DNA of 64,000 nt from Phytoseiulus persimilis. Its lineage: Eukaryota > Arthropoda > Arachnida > Mesostigmata > Phytoseiidae. How positions within the stretch are numbered: the stretch's first letter is position 1; each line of letters begins with the position of its first letter. The DNA lies in assembly GCA_037576195.1 (NCBI GenBank), contig CM075104.1, positions 24,320,211-24,384,210 on the forward strand, given 5' to 3'. Positions 1-11,800 of this stretch are shown one piece after another. A program made the translations under genes and the position numbers. The notes under the pieces were generated by a model. The model had not been told where the DNA came from, ran no database searches, and saw only the letters and a list, made by a program, of their open reading frames with translations.

Positions 1-60
1 CCGGAGCATTCATGTGTTTTTCTTGCGGATTTTATTCATAGTTATGATTATAATTCATAC

Positions 61-277
61 CATTGGCATATGATCCTCATGAAACTCAAGCAAGTCTTGT
101 GGCCACTAATCATTGGATCTGCAAGGCGATTCGCTTGCGAGAGCGGAATCTTGCCGTTCTTGAAGTCCATGTCACTCCTCGCCTCGAACAGCCAAGCGCC
201 TCTGATCGGGGAAGTTTCGAGCTTCAGCAGCTCGATGAAATTCAGCAACCAACGAACATAATCAGGAATGACTCGTT
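61..277 (-). CDS. MAM-like domain exon of a partial gene (exon B)
   Basis: This is an internal or terminal exon of a minus-strand gene that runs off or ends near the left window edge. The acceptor at 278-279 is strong: a long pyrimidine tract, a CTAAC branch-like sequence and TCTAG just before the exon. The translation contains GAWLFEARSDMDFKNGK, then ANRLADPMISG, then TCLSF. That order matches the second half of a MAM domain (aromatic-x-x-EA, a loop, 'L.SP', then 'CLSF.YHM'). MAM domains are extracellular adhesion modules of receptors and metalloproteases. The usual early cysteines are missing and the terminal YHM is replaced by MRIICQW, so the domain is divergent or damaged. The frame either stops at 48-50 (TAA) or is spliced at a GTATGA donor just after position 61. 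The MAM assignment is by eye only. Confidence 0.5.
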
Positions 278-368
278 CTAGACCGAAGCGAGGTGGACAG
301 GTAGCGATAGTTAGACAAAAAAGACAACAAGTCACATGCTGAGACGATTACACGGAAGACAAACTCAC
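278..368 (-). other. 91-nt intron between the two MAM-like exons
   Basis: On the minus strand it begins GTGAGTTTG and ends in a pyrimidine-rich stretch followed by TCTAG. Both flanking frames are phase 1, which is the main support for the gene call. Confidence 0.45.
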
Positions 369-608
369 CTCGATTCGAATTGAGATTTCTCTCGAAGTCA
401 ACTGACCTGAGAGTCTGACGGACTGATTCACAGTACTTGCTCGTTGGATTCGCATGGCTGACCGCCCGGCGGAGGCTGATCGGATATTTTCCAGAGCTGG
501 CGAGCGAATCTTCGTAACTCCTCAGGGAATCATTTTCGCTGAGGCCGTTCAACACGGACATTCGCTGCTGTGTTCTCAATTTGAGAATTTCGCCATCGGA
601 CGCTGAGT
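369..608 (-). CDS. upstream exon (exon A) of the same MAM-like gene
   Basis: This minus-strand open frame ends in a perfect donor, GAG followed by GTGAGT, at 368-363. The last base of the exon leaves a phase-1 codon. Exon B starts with AA after its acceptor, so the junction codon becomes GAA and the frame continues without a stop, across a 91-nt intron (278-368). Phase-1 introns are typical next to MAM modules. The exon ends SVDFERNLNSNR; the 'DFE' followed about 14 residues later by W in exon B fits the start of a MAM domain, but without the normal cysteine. The upstream border is uncertain: in-frame acceptor-like sites lie at about 602-611 and near 567. The rest of the exon (serine- and charge-rich) is not recognised. 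Confidence 0.4.
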
Positions 609-3600
609 GCTAAATTATCGGAATCATACTTGTTATTACGAAATGTTTCCGTTCAGAACTGGGAAGATGTCCAAACTGGCAATACCTAAGTGATACTGAC
701 GGATGTCGTCAACACCGAGTTCGGTTGTCGCTGTTATAATTGCTCGTTATCTCCAGTTTTTCAGCACAAGCGTCGACGCCGTTACAATGCGAGCTTCCCA
801 GATCCCGTGTTTGTGAAACAATTAATTTGAAATTCTAATGGCGGCGATGACGCCGCATTTGGCCCCGCAACGAGAGCAGTGGTGCTCGTATCAGATTCGA
901 GCGGACTGATGGCTATCGAACGGTTACGTTGCTGTGCAGTGTCTGCAAGTCAATACCCTCACTAAGTGCGGGCAGACCTTTTCGAGGGTTGTTAAACTTG
1001 TAAGAAGTTCGTCAACTTCGTGTCACTTTGCAAGAATCTTTGCGGTACTACGCCTCGGTCTCGCGCTACAGTGTTCAACCCAATCCGGCGGCAGGAACTC
1101 TATGCCGAGGTTGCCAGGTTCTCTGTTGCATCACCGAAACCAAGCGTACATGATTACTAGATGACCAGACGGAATGCCAGAGCAGTCTCAAACGCAATTT
1201 GTTAAGCGTAACCCAGCTCATTCTGGGAAAACACATTCTACACGGCTCATAGAAATTAGGGTTAAGAAATTTCGGTCTTGAACACTTCGACAGGAGCTTT
1301 CCGAAGATATTAATAAGCCCCCATCGCTGTACATAGTAATTCTTCATTGTTTCCATGATTTCGTGCACACATTCCATCCTGAAAACGAAATTCTCGGTCT
1401 CATACACGAATGTCTGCCGCCGTTCGTGCCCTGAAAGTCTCGATACCTGGTACTTCAACATGAACACATTTAGCTTTACAACATCCCTAGCAGAGAATGA
1501 AATCAGGTAAATCAAATAAGATCACAAGATCGTTGGCCAAATCGGGTCATGTGAATCTCGGGAGCATTCTACCATTTGCATTGCCAGTCATAGAGTCAGA
1601 CTTCATCTACTCTGCTACAGATTGAGCTTGTGAGATAATCCCCCCCTGGCGTAAATCCTGGGTGGGGAATTCGAGAATGTACATCTACACAACGATATGG
1701 AAGCTCTGCATGATCCTCGAGTCGAGACATGAGTTGCGAAAGTGTGTTCGGGTGACTGCAACGCCCCCGGCATGTTGCGATATTACTCGTTGATTGATTG
1801 ATTGGCCCTCTATCTGCGCGCCCACCTATACAACCAGTTGAAGGAGTGGCGTTTCACGCCGAGGATAATTCCGTGAACGTTAGAAATACCCAACGCGTTT
1901 CGCGCCCTGCAAGTTAACCGATCACTGAGCAGATCATCGGCAGCCCCTGTTTGAAACACAAAGAACTCCCTGGGAGAACGCGCCGATGAAGTGGAACGAA
2001 GAAAAAAGGGATGACCAACGCCCTCGAGACCTTCGTGCTCGGTGCGAAGTCCGCGTGATCGGCAATCGGCTCACGTCATCGCCTCCCGATCCCGCTGTAC
2101 ATGGAGCGTAATAGTTAACCGCCGCCATCATTCACGTCCACCCAGGAGGGCAGTGTTGAAGTTCTGTTTTCCTCGAGCGTCGCTAGAAAACCACGGTGGA
2201 ATGTTGGAGTATTTGTCGCATATCAAGAATCTTAATGGATTCTAGGCCGGAACGCTACATGCGGCCAACTTGATTCGCTTGATTCAATCTGGTTCCGACC
2301 GCGTCTCACGGACACATGATGCCGGTCTGATTTTCTTCCGAGAAAACTCAGAAGTTCAAGATTTCATTCGAATTCGAGGCTCGCGATTACCTCCCATCGT
2401 TTTCAGGCCCATGGACAAGGAAAAAACGTGTTTCAATAGAATTATTTCAAGCAAAGATCCGTTTCCCACACAGCCCAAGTGGTCTCAGCGCCGCGATGCG
2501 AAATTCAGAAAGAACGAAACGGAAACGAGGCATTTTCTCGTTTGCGGGCGGATTCCGAAAAGTTTGATGCTGCTGAGCAACGGGGAGCGACAAAGGGAAA
2601 TGACTAGAGTTGCGGTTGTCTTGTCAACGTTAATCAAAGAAAACCGCGCAGTGTTTGGTATGCGGGCGGGCAAGCAGGCGGTCAGACAGCCGGTCGCGCT
2701 AGCCGACCAACGGTTGAGCTTCGGATCGTTCGGTCGCTCAACGGCGTAAAGAAACGTGAAGAAACTTTGTTCAAACTATCAGCCAGCAGTGACAGCAGTG
2801 GATTCTATGACAGGGGTCACACAAGTAACAAGAGAGGTTGGTTGCTGTTCATTTGGTTTTGTCTTCCGGGCGGTTTGTCCGTCAAAAAAAAATCTCTCAT
2901 CGTTTCCGTCTAAGGGCACCATGAGTGGAGCTTCTGCGATTGATTCACCTTCGTTCGCTGTCTTCCTCCCGACGAGTCTACAATCGAAACCGCCGAGTGT
3001 ACTGGAGGGGGAGTTACTCTCGTCCTCGGACCTGCTGAACGTAACCATTATCGTGCATTAGCGACCACTCACGAAACAGGATTCGCAGACAACCCGCGTA
3101 ATCACATGCTGGCTGAGAGCATCGTGTGATTGGATTCACTTTTTGTCGCTCGGACCAGGTTTCATAACTTGGAGCTTTCAGCGATATATCCGACCTGCAT
3201 CGGAGATCACTTTCCGTAAATCATATCTCGTTTAGTTATGTAACAGATGACTCAATAATTCATTCACGTGGCTAAATCTCGGCTTCGACAGGCCCAGAGG
3301 CGGCAGTGGTCGGCGCTCGAAATCGATCAGCGTCCTTACGACCGGCGTCACCATCTTATCAGGTGTTCCCGAACGCGGCCGTAAGTACACGCGGCGGAAG
3401 CTTTTTTATCATGATTATTCCGACTCTTGTCCGAACCGCTGTGTTCATAAACTTGGATTCATGCGACATGCTCACAGAGGCGCCGACCATGTCGGTGTCT
3501 TTTGAACGAAAACATAAATCGACAGCGAAGAATTTACCGTTCCGTTGCAGATGGACAAATCGTTAGTCAATCGATCGCCTCTTCGCTCCAGCGGTGCCCT

Positions 3601-6152
3601 GTCCGGGCGTCCTAGTGATATTTGTTAATTGGACTATGTCCGACACTTCGAAGTACAGGCATGGAAAAACGTGGAAACGATCCAGCTCCTGCGCTACATA
3701 GCGCCCGCAATCATGAGACGCCTCGCATCCCCGAAATGCAACGAAACTTCTGCGGTGTTAGGAGTGAGAGAGAGACAGAGAAAGACAGAGGCGATCAACA
3801 TTGAAGGGAATCCGGATTTTCTCCGTTATCATCCGAAACTCTACTCTTCGATTGAACCTCGAACGGAACTACCAGCTCATGCTTTCACGAGCTCTTGGGA
3901 TTGGTGACCCCGAGGCAGCCGCCCGCGACGCTTCCCCGGAATCCGCGCCGATCCGAGCCGGAGCTAGGAAGGGCACACACTTCGTGTGCTTACTTGTTGT
4001 TGTTTGACACATTGGGCGATATGGAGCTGCAACTCGAAGCTATGTCGATGATCGATTCAACCTGCGGCAAGTTAGTACCATTTGACCCGCTCTCATCATT
4101 CCCAGGAGAAAGCTCTGCTCTGGAGGAATAATGGCCTTGAAGGGGGTTCCCGTGATCCCTCCCACCCGTCACCGGGTAGAGCCGCTCGAACGGATGGATA
4201 CGGAATTCGGCTGACTTCGGATCCGAATTTGACTGCACGTTTTGACAACCTCGCTTCGATATACCGAAGCTCTCTGATGAACGCCTCTTTCCAAATTCAT
4301 TGACAAAATGTTTTCGGAGGAAAAAGTCGAATGTCAACGGCACTCCTCTCGCAGGGCCAATCTCGTGGAGGCCCTTCGAAGAATTTGGCATCGCAGTTGC
4401 AGGCTTCATGCCCTTCTATCGAGACCGACTCCCAGCAGTGAGGACGAGACTGGGAATGAAGCAGAGGGCACATTTCCGGATTGCAGTGCCGCCCCCACTC
4501 GGTTTGACTTCGTTGAGACCTCCCAGAATTCCGTTTCGTCGATCACTCCTGCGCCGAATATCGATGGCTTCCCACATCATTTGCGTGCGCGGATAATATC
4601 TGGGAGTCTCGCCTCTGAGAATGGCGACGTGAAGCCAAGGGAACCGCGCATCGGCTACATCCAGCTCTGTTATCTGGAAAGCATCTTTAATTTTTCAAAA
4701 TAGCGGATAGCTCGACCCTCCCGAACGCGACTCTCGCGTGGGCAACCATTTGTTAGATTGAATGAGACCCCGCCGAGCAAATGCCGATTCAAAGAATGCC
4801 AAGAAATGAAATGCCACCACCGCCGTCGTCGCAGGAAGCGCTGAAGGAGAGCGAAATACTCGAATAACGGGGGAAAAGAAGGAAAGCAAGACAACGGAAA
4901 TAGAGAACGCGTTTCGCGAATGCCTTAAAACATTTTTTCGCTAGATTTTTGCCTTGTTCCCCGTTTTGGGATGTTCCCAGCAACACAATGAGCGGGGATT
5001 ATCTTGCAAGGAACAATTGAAACATCGACGAGCTTTGACGGACAAGCTTCGCCCTCCCTCACTCTTTATTATAATTTCTATGTGTCATTGCTGTGGCTCC
5101 GACCCGATGAGGACGGGAAGATATTCGTCGGGAAGGTCAAAGATCCTAAAACCAATCGAAGTTCTTGATGAGATCTGCGCCCATTCGCGGGGAATGACCG
5201 CACTTTCCTTCTGGCTCGGGTGGGCGAAACAACGGGACGGTCGTCTTCTGAAGTAGATGAGGTTGACAGAGGAATCAGCAGCGCGAAAACACAAATACTC
5301 GTCATCGGCGTTTTCCTGGAGAGTTCTATTAGGAACCTCATCTCGCAAGAGCCCCATGGACGCATTTTCCAATTGATTCTCACCCCGTCATTCGACCAAA
5401 AAACTGTTGAATCGCATAGAATCAAAGCGTTTCCTCTCAAGAAGTCAGCGTGGTATTTTGGAGGCATTCGGCTAATGAAGATTCAGGGATCCGCATCAAA
5501 AACTTGAATCCGGAGCGGGCGGGCCGGCTGAAACCAGTCGATCCGCTCACCATGCGTCCGGAAAAAACGGATGTCAGAAGTTTTCTAATTAGGTGCTTAC
5601 AATCGATCGGCCCCATCCGCTCTCATGATTTGTCCCATCCTTTCTAAATCCGGGTTTTTTTCTTCAGCCGAAAAATCGGCCGGCACGCTGATCAACGACT
5701 ATGGAAAAACAGATCAAACCACAAGTCTACTTGTTTCGAAATGTCCGAGAAGAGGTGATATATCACGATTTATCTTTGGCTCTGCTTGGAGGAAGAAAAC
5801 ACCGAGATATTTGCGCTGTCTTCCTTGCTACAGATTTCACCGGTTACGTTTCAAGATGGATGTACGATCGGTGTAAATTTGCGGACAAGGCATAACAAGT
5901 TGTGGTACTTATGGAAATGAAAAATCGTCATCTTAGGCGTCAAATTGAATTTCGCAATATCATTCTTCAGGATGATTCCTTCTCGGATGCGTGACCGTTG
6001 TTCCAAGCCGCAAGACCCGGGTTGACATGAATGATCCAGATGGGATGAAGTGGAAAGACCTCATGGACGAGCCACACCATCCCGGAGCAACGGAATCAGT
6101 TCCTGAATCGAAATCTATCGGAACATGAATGGAAAATGGGACGTTTCATAAG
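609..6152. other. 5.5-kb stretch with no supported gene
   Basis: Open frames here are of the size expected by chance in 50% GC DNA (up to about 160 codons) and none shows a domain I recognise or a convincing pair of splice sites. The minus-strand frame at 1075-1515 (about 146 codons) and the plus-strand frame at 2270-2749 (159 codons) are the longest. Further exons of the MAM-like gene could lie here, since that gene reads leftward from this region, but I could not identify them. Confidence 0.5.
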
Positions 6153-6154
6153 TA

Positions 6155-6339
6155 CAGTGAAACCTGATTACAACGAACACCGTTACAACAAAGTTCCGAT
6201 ACAGCGAACGCGATTTTTTTTTTCTGTTTGGCCCGCCGTAAGAAGCACGTCGAAGATGGCTCGTCCTCTGGAGCGAATTCCCGTTAGTACGAACAGATTT
6301 CGCCGGTCCCCCGGGGTTCGTTGTAACGAGGTTTCACTG
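6155..6339. mobile_element. 185-bp pogo/Tigger-type MITE with TA target-site duplication
   Basis: The element starts CAGTGAAACC and ends GGTTTCACTG, flanked on both sides by TA (6153-6154 and 6340-6341). The terminal inverted repeats match at 22 of the first 24 positions; the two mismatches are GA against CG at positions 12-13. The CAGTGAAACCTCGTTACAAC type of terminus is characteristic of pogo/Tigger DNA transposons in the Tc1/mariner group, which duplicate TA. The interior has no open frame for a transposase and carries an A/T homopolymer near 6211-6220, so this is a non-autonomous copy that would depend on a transposase elsewhere. The near-intact termini and target site suggest a fairly recent insertion. 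Confidence 0.85.
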
Positions 6340-6341
6340 TA

Positions 6342-7200
6342 AAGCGAATCTCGTTGCTTCGGTGCGACAAGCCTTCGCTAAACCGCCCACAGAAGTTTTC
6401 TCGAATGCCCAGCTCAGTACTGGGTTTTTAGATCTCTAGGAGCTGCACAATGTCTTCGGACCATTTCCGGTGAGAAATGCCGTAGTACGATGCGGCTCAT
6501 TTCTATGGGCCGTGAAACTAAGCTCCCTTAGTGTCATGGCTGGGTGGTCACATTCATGTCTGCATGTGAACCGCCATCGCGCTTAGAAGTCCAGTTTGAG
6601 AATTATTCTTGGAATTAATGATGTGAAAAAACATCTCCCAGGATTCTTACAACAACTCCTGTGTACGGTACTGCCTTTCCTCTCGACGGAACCCAGAATT
6701 AGAACAGGAGCGGGTTCGATCAGACCTGCGCTTGACCAACGGTTTTCGCGAGCAGTGGAAGTTATGATTGTCCCATGAGTTTCCAAATAGTCATACGGTA
6801 TCGCGTGGTTTCGAGAGGTAGTCACGCTCCGGTTTGCGGATAATTCATACCTTTCGGCATGACAACCCTTTCGTTGGCCGAAGAGCGATTCTCAAAACGC
6901 GGCGACTCTCAGCGCGCGCCACCGCGCACAGTCATCGGAAGCAAGACAAGCGAATTCTTCTGTAGCTGGGGCTAACGGGCTTCCTTCTCTAACGGATTCT
7001 CCGCCGGCAAGGGGCTGAACGCGGCTGGCAAGGGGAAACGATGGACATCGGCGCAGTGCTCACTAGTTGTCGCCGGTTCACAACGCGCCGCGCTGTGCTG
7101 CGGTCGAATACCGCGTGAAATAACTGTGTTTGTGCTCGTCTTCATCGATTATCGGATAAAAACCGTGACTGTTGTGCATGTGTGTTTCGATCAAAGTACG
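6342..7200. other. upstream region of the 547-codon exon; no gene seen
   Basis: No supported coding sequence. This is where a promoter and 5' untranslated exon for the downstream gene would be expected, but no TATA box or initiator stands out. The frame of the next exon stays open for a while upstream of its ATG, using only GTG and TTG codons, so an additional coding exon upstream cannot be excluded. Confidence 0.4.
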
Positions 7201-8841
7201 ATGAGTTTCATGATAACGGCATGCGTGCCGGCTACGGCGCCTCGGAACGCGCCCAGATCGCGCAAGCCCATCTTCGTCGAGCCGGACGACGGGGTCTACG
7301 AGGAATGCGTTCCCGGAGCCCAACTCCGCCGTGAGGATCACAGCGCGACGGGCTGTCACATTGGATACATCTTCAAGAAAACTCTTCAGTCCTGCATCCG
7401 ACCGCAAGAGGAAAACGACAAGAAGCTAAGCGGCGAGTACAAAAGCTACGAAAGACCCGAAGAGACCGAGTCCATGATCTTGGACAACGCGCTCTTCGAG
7501 CCCAAGCAGCCACCCGGATCAATCGGCTCGAGCTCGGATACTTCGAAAATCTCGACGGAGCTCTCCCTCAGCAGTGAATCAACAACCACCGGACCTATGG
7601 CGAAGTTCGCCCGGACCGCTTCCACTCGAAAGTCTATCTCGAACTCGTCGGGATCAGCTAAGAGCAAAAGTCCGCCGGGCTACGGTCTCAGGCCGTCGGG
7701 TAGCCCTGAGCTGGACGCTATTGTCAATTCGATGGGAAGTTCTCCCGAAGGCTCGCCGAACTCCCACCATTATCTCTCCGTGAACTCGGACGAATACGAA
7801 AGTGCGGTGTTGCTCAAGATGAAGAGCAACCCGTCAACGGACAGACGTCAAATGGTGCCGAACAAAAAGCCGGACAAATCCATTTCCCTGCCGCCGAGCG
7901 GGAAACTCTGGGGTAAATCTATCAGCAGCGATTGGAAATCCTCTTTGAAAGACCCCTTCCGGAGCAAGAAGAAATTCGCGGGGCCCAGCTTGGAGAAAGT
8001 TTACGAATTGCCAGAAAAGGAAGCCCTCTACGACGTTTCACGAGATCCCGTCCTGAAAGATCTGGCTAGAGTCGCGCGGGAGGTCAAAGAGGCTGCGAAG
8101 GACAGGATCAGTGCCGAGGAAACCTACCCAGGCTTCGTCTCGCAGCCTTCGATCAGGAGCAAATGCAGCGATGTCAGCAGACGCCTGAACAGTTTCTCGG
8201 TCGCGGCCAGATTGTCTCCGAGCGCGACCAACAGATGCGCTTCGAGAAACCTCGAAAACCATTGCCTTGACAATGTGATGGCAAGTCTGACTCTATCGGA
8301 TAGTTCCGGCTCCCAGAAACAGCTCCTGTCTCCGAGCTCGGACGGGCGGCACAAGGTCGGCGAGATCGACATCCGAGACGACGGAATAATCTACTCGATT
8401 GAGAAAGTTCGCAAGAAGGGCAAGAGGCCCGTCGAGATGAATCCGGTCCCGCTCTGCGTGCCGGGAATGCAGGGCTTCGTGCCGCCTTACTGCCGGGTCA
8501 GCGCGGTCCGAGCGAGGCGGGCCCTGCTCAGGCGTCACAACTCGAAAGCGTCCCGAGGCTCGAAAACTTTCTCAGACACGACGTGGGCAAGCTCGGAGGC
8601 TCGACGAAAGCGTAGACTCAAACCCGTGTGCAAAGGTCAGGACCACTACTGCAGGGATGTTAAAGTGACTCCGTGTGTTTCAACGCTGCGTAAGAAGAAA
8701 AACGAATTCGAACGGGCTCGGAAGCGGGCGAACGTCGGCGCGAACAAAGGAGCCCGAAAGAAAGCCTACGTTTTCAATTGGCTACTCGTGAACCAGGGAG
8801 TGATCGGAAACCCCGCTGAGAAGGAGCGCGCCCGCAGACTG
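7201..8841 (+). CDS. large first coding exon (547 codons), Ser-rich then basic protein, probable 5' exon of the CAMSAP-like gene
   Basis: This is the longest open frame in the window, far beyond chance length, with GC-rich third positions. The first ATG in frame is at 7201 (protein begins MSFMITACVP). No known domain is recognised. Residues about 100-190 are Ser/Pro-rich with several SP sites (around 157, 169 and 180-185), typical of a disordered, phosphorylated region. The C-terminal third is strongly basic, with EARRKRRLK near residue 466 as a possible nuclear-localisation or microtubule/nucleic-acid-binding patch. The frame would stop at 8859, but a consensus donor (CTG|GTGAGT) lies at 8842 in phase 0. 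Joined to the phase-0 exon at 29206 it gives KERARRL-AKERSTLLWLL, which resembles the charged helix before the CAMSAP N-terminal region. Alternatively it is an independent single-exon gene ending at 8859. Confidence 0.75.
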
Positions 8842-11800
8842 GTGAGTTCACGTATTTAGAATTGATTTCTGGAAGCCTTCGATTTTGTTTGCGCGCAGCC
8901 TTCGTCGTCGGGCCTCTGGGTGGAGTACGGCCCGGCCACACGAACCGAAACACCGTGTTCGATACGTTGATCCTGTATTCCGTCGGAAGAGGATCTGAGC
9001 TTGATCAGGCGGGCAGGCAAGATAATGATTTTGATAGACGGCGTCGACGATGCCGAGTGACACCGACGGCCGGAATTTATTTGCTTACGTGTCAGATCGC
9101 TCACAGTTTTGGGACCGCTCGCAAATGCCGTTGTGAGGCTTGTTCGTCGAGCAGGATGATATACATTTAAACAACAATCACGAGGCGTGTGTTGTCTCTG
9201 CCTAGGACTTGACCACGCTTTATCAAATAGCGTCCGTGGTATTCCTTCTACCGATGCGATCCACCTCTTCAATCAATTCGATTGAATGAGTGAGCGACCG
9301 GTCAGTGGGTATGGATGCCGCCATCGAAGAAGACAAGTTGATGTCGATTCCGGCGGAATCGATGGCGAACGTTAGCAGGCGTCAGATCAACTGAAGATGA
9401 GGCACGTACGAACAATATTTTCGTCCCCTATGCATTTCTGGCCTTGCGTTCCGTTCCTGGTCGCAGGAAGTGGCGTGACATCGACATGGTATGAAATCGC
9501 AGATACGGTCAAGAATTTCTGAGGATTATCTGACCGATTTTAAAATGTGACTGGCTACTTTCTGGGGGAAGAATATTCCGAAAGTTTCCGGAAAAACGTT
9601 TCTCCAGTTATGCAAGCTTGCCAGCTGAGGACACTGGAGTCGATTTTTTGAAGCTACGTGTGGTGAGTGCCGTATACGTGAACTGCAAGTCGTGTACTAT
9701 TTCTTCATTCTGTACTTCAACGGCGGAGGAGGAATCGACGGTGGGGGATTCCCTTGCGAGCTTTAACGCAGAACGATTGTGCAACAGCTGGAGGATTCTC
9801 GATAGAAGTGATCGGCAGTACTTTCAGCGGCATTCAGTTCCATTGTCGTGTTTTTTCTGTAATCGACGCCGTTATCAGAACCGGTCTGGGAGCTCAGCCT
9901 CGAAGAAGAGCTCTAGCCTCGATTCAAGATCCATTTCCTTCTTACATAAAAAAAAGAAGTGTCGGCGATCGATATTGGACGGCGGAAAGAGTATCTACAT
10001 GACGCCGCAAATGATGGATCCGGTGCGATGCTTGACTTGATGCCAGCTCTACGACTGTTTGTGCTGAACGGCCACCCGACTGATTGTGACGATATTTGCG
10101 CGTCAGTGAAAGTGAGAAGAAGCGAGTCCAGAGAACAACTTTCACCTGTCGCTGCGGCGGCACTCCTAACCCTGTTTCTTCGGTCCTTCTCTTCCTTTCT
10201 GTGGGAGCGGTTCAAGTGAGACGCGCCCACCGTATCAGATTAGAGCTCAGATCAAGTTTCCTCAGCGGGGGAGCTCGAAATGGGTCCGAGCCGTTCTTAC
10301 CTCTAGACGCAGTCGATCATTTCGTCGGGAAGTCCCGATGCGACGCCGATCTGACTTTATAAACAAGGACCGCGGTGTCGTCCAATGGATCGGGAAAGCT
10401 ATCCCAGTGCGAATCAAAGGACCGTCCACAGAAAAAAACCTTGCGGTCGGCATTGCCCCCCGGACAATGATCACTCGAGCTTTTCCTAGTTTCCTTCAGA
10501 AGAAGAGCTCTCCTCTCAACAGCCCAACACGATGCCCCTGATACGACAGATTTAAGTGGACAGTTCTCGGATTCTTTCGTGACTCCTGATGAGCACATTT
10601 TCGTTTCTGGTCTTCGCAGACGTTGATTCACCCACACAGCTCAGATTTCCCAAACCTTCTGAGTGAAAAGTGAAGCTTTGCCGCTTGAGTCACCCGCCGC
10701 GCATGGTCAAGCTCATCTGGCGACGATGATTCCCGCGCGGGATCATCGAATTATGGTATTGTTGACCACAAGCTTCAAGAAGTGCCCGCTAGCTCCGGAG
10801 TGCTTCGACCTTGGAAATCGTTTGCGTTATCCACCCTGTGGCAGACGAAGCAGAGCATGTCGCACGAATCGTATGTTCTGTCACTTTTCCGGTGGCCGGA
10901 TGCTCAACCTAGTTCATGGGACACCAAGCTGGCGCAACGTCGGAAGTGATGCCAGGTCGACAATGCTTAGTTCGGACCTGCCACTGCGATAAAAGTTCCA
11001 TCCACACATGAACTGTGAGCCGAACTCTTTGGGAAGCGAACATCCTGCCGTTGGGTGGAGACCGAATCTATTCCGGTGTTGACGGAGGCTGATGTTGGTT
11101 GTTTTCACGCTTGGGAGTCCCTGACTTCGACTCGTACAGACTCGTGGCGCTACAAACACGCTGAGGCCATCTCCGCTTGCGGTTGGACAACAGACGCTCA
11201 ACAAACTGGATACGCGAGCTGTGCACGAAACTCCAAAGATCGATAGCGGAAGGGACACCGGAACCGTTCGGTCAACGCCTCCGGGCCATGAATGCGCTTC
11301 AATCATTACTCGAAAATCTTCTAAAAGGAAAAGTCTCATGTCAGGGCCCCGTGCGATGAGACGCTCGCGTGAGCCGAGAGAACTCCCGCCGGGTGAGAGT
11401 CTTTTGCGTGATGGTGGCGATTACCGTGCGAAAGAAAGCTGTCAAAGGAAACAACACGGATCCCGAGCTAATAATTAGTTTTGTGACTACAACTCGCTCA
11501 GCAATTAGGCATCCGATTCATGACACGCCGGAACTTGCGGCGACTTTTGTGACTTCAACGTCTGGGAACAATTCCACTGTGCTTCGCGGCATCTCAAGGG
11601 AAGGAATTCCGTTCCTGAATTGGGGAAGAGCGAAGTGGAGGGACTAGGCCACGTTCAGACGATTCGCTGCATCTCTGTCGAAACCTCCAGAAATCCGCTC
11701 GAGAGGAGCGGCTCGCCCGACAGAAACTTCAGTGAAGTCGCAGTCTGTGCACTGTTTCAAGGGCCGCGCACGAGCCTTCTCTGTTCGGCTCTCATTCTTC

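Noticed and set aside
1075..1515. 146-codon minus-strand frame rich in Tyr, Phe and Asn, possible extra exon of the MAM-like gene
   Set aside because: No donor/acceptor pair in phase with the exon ending at 369 could be shown, and no domain was seen.
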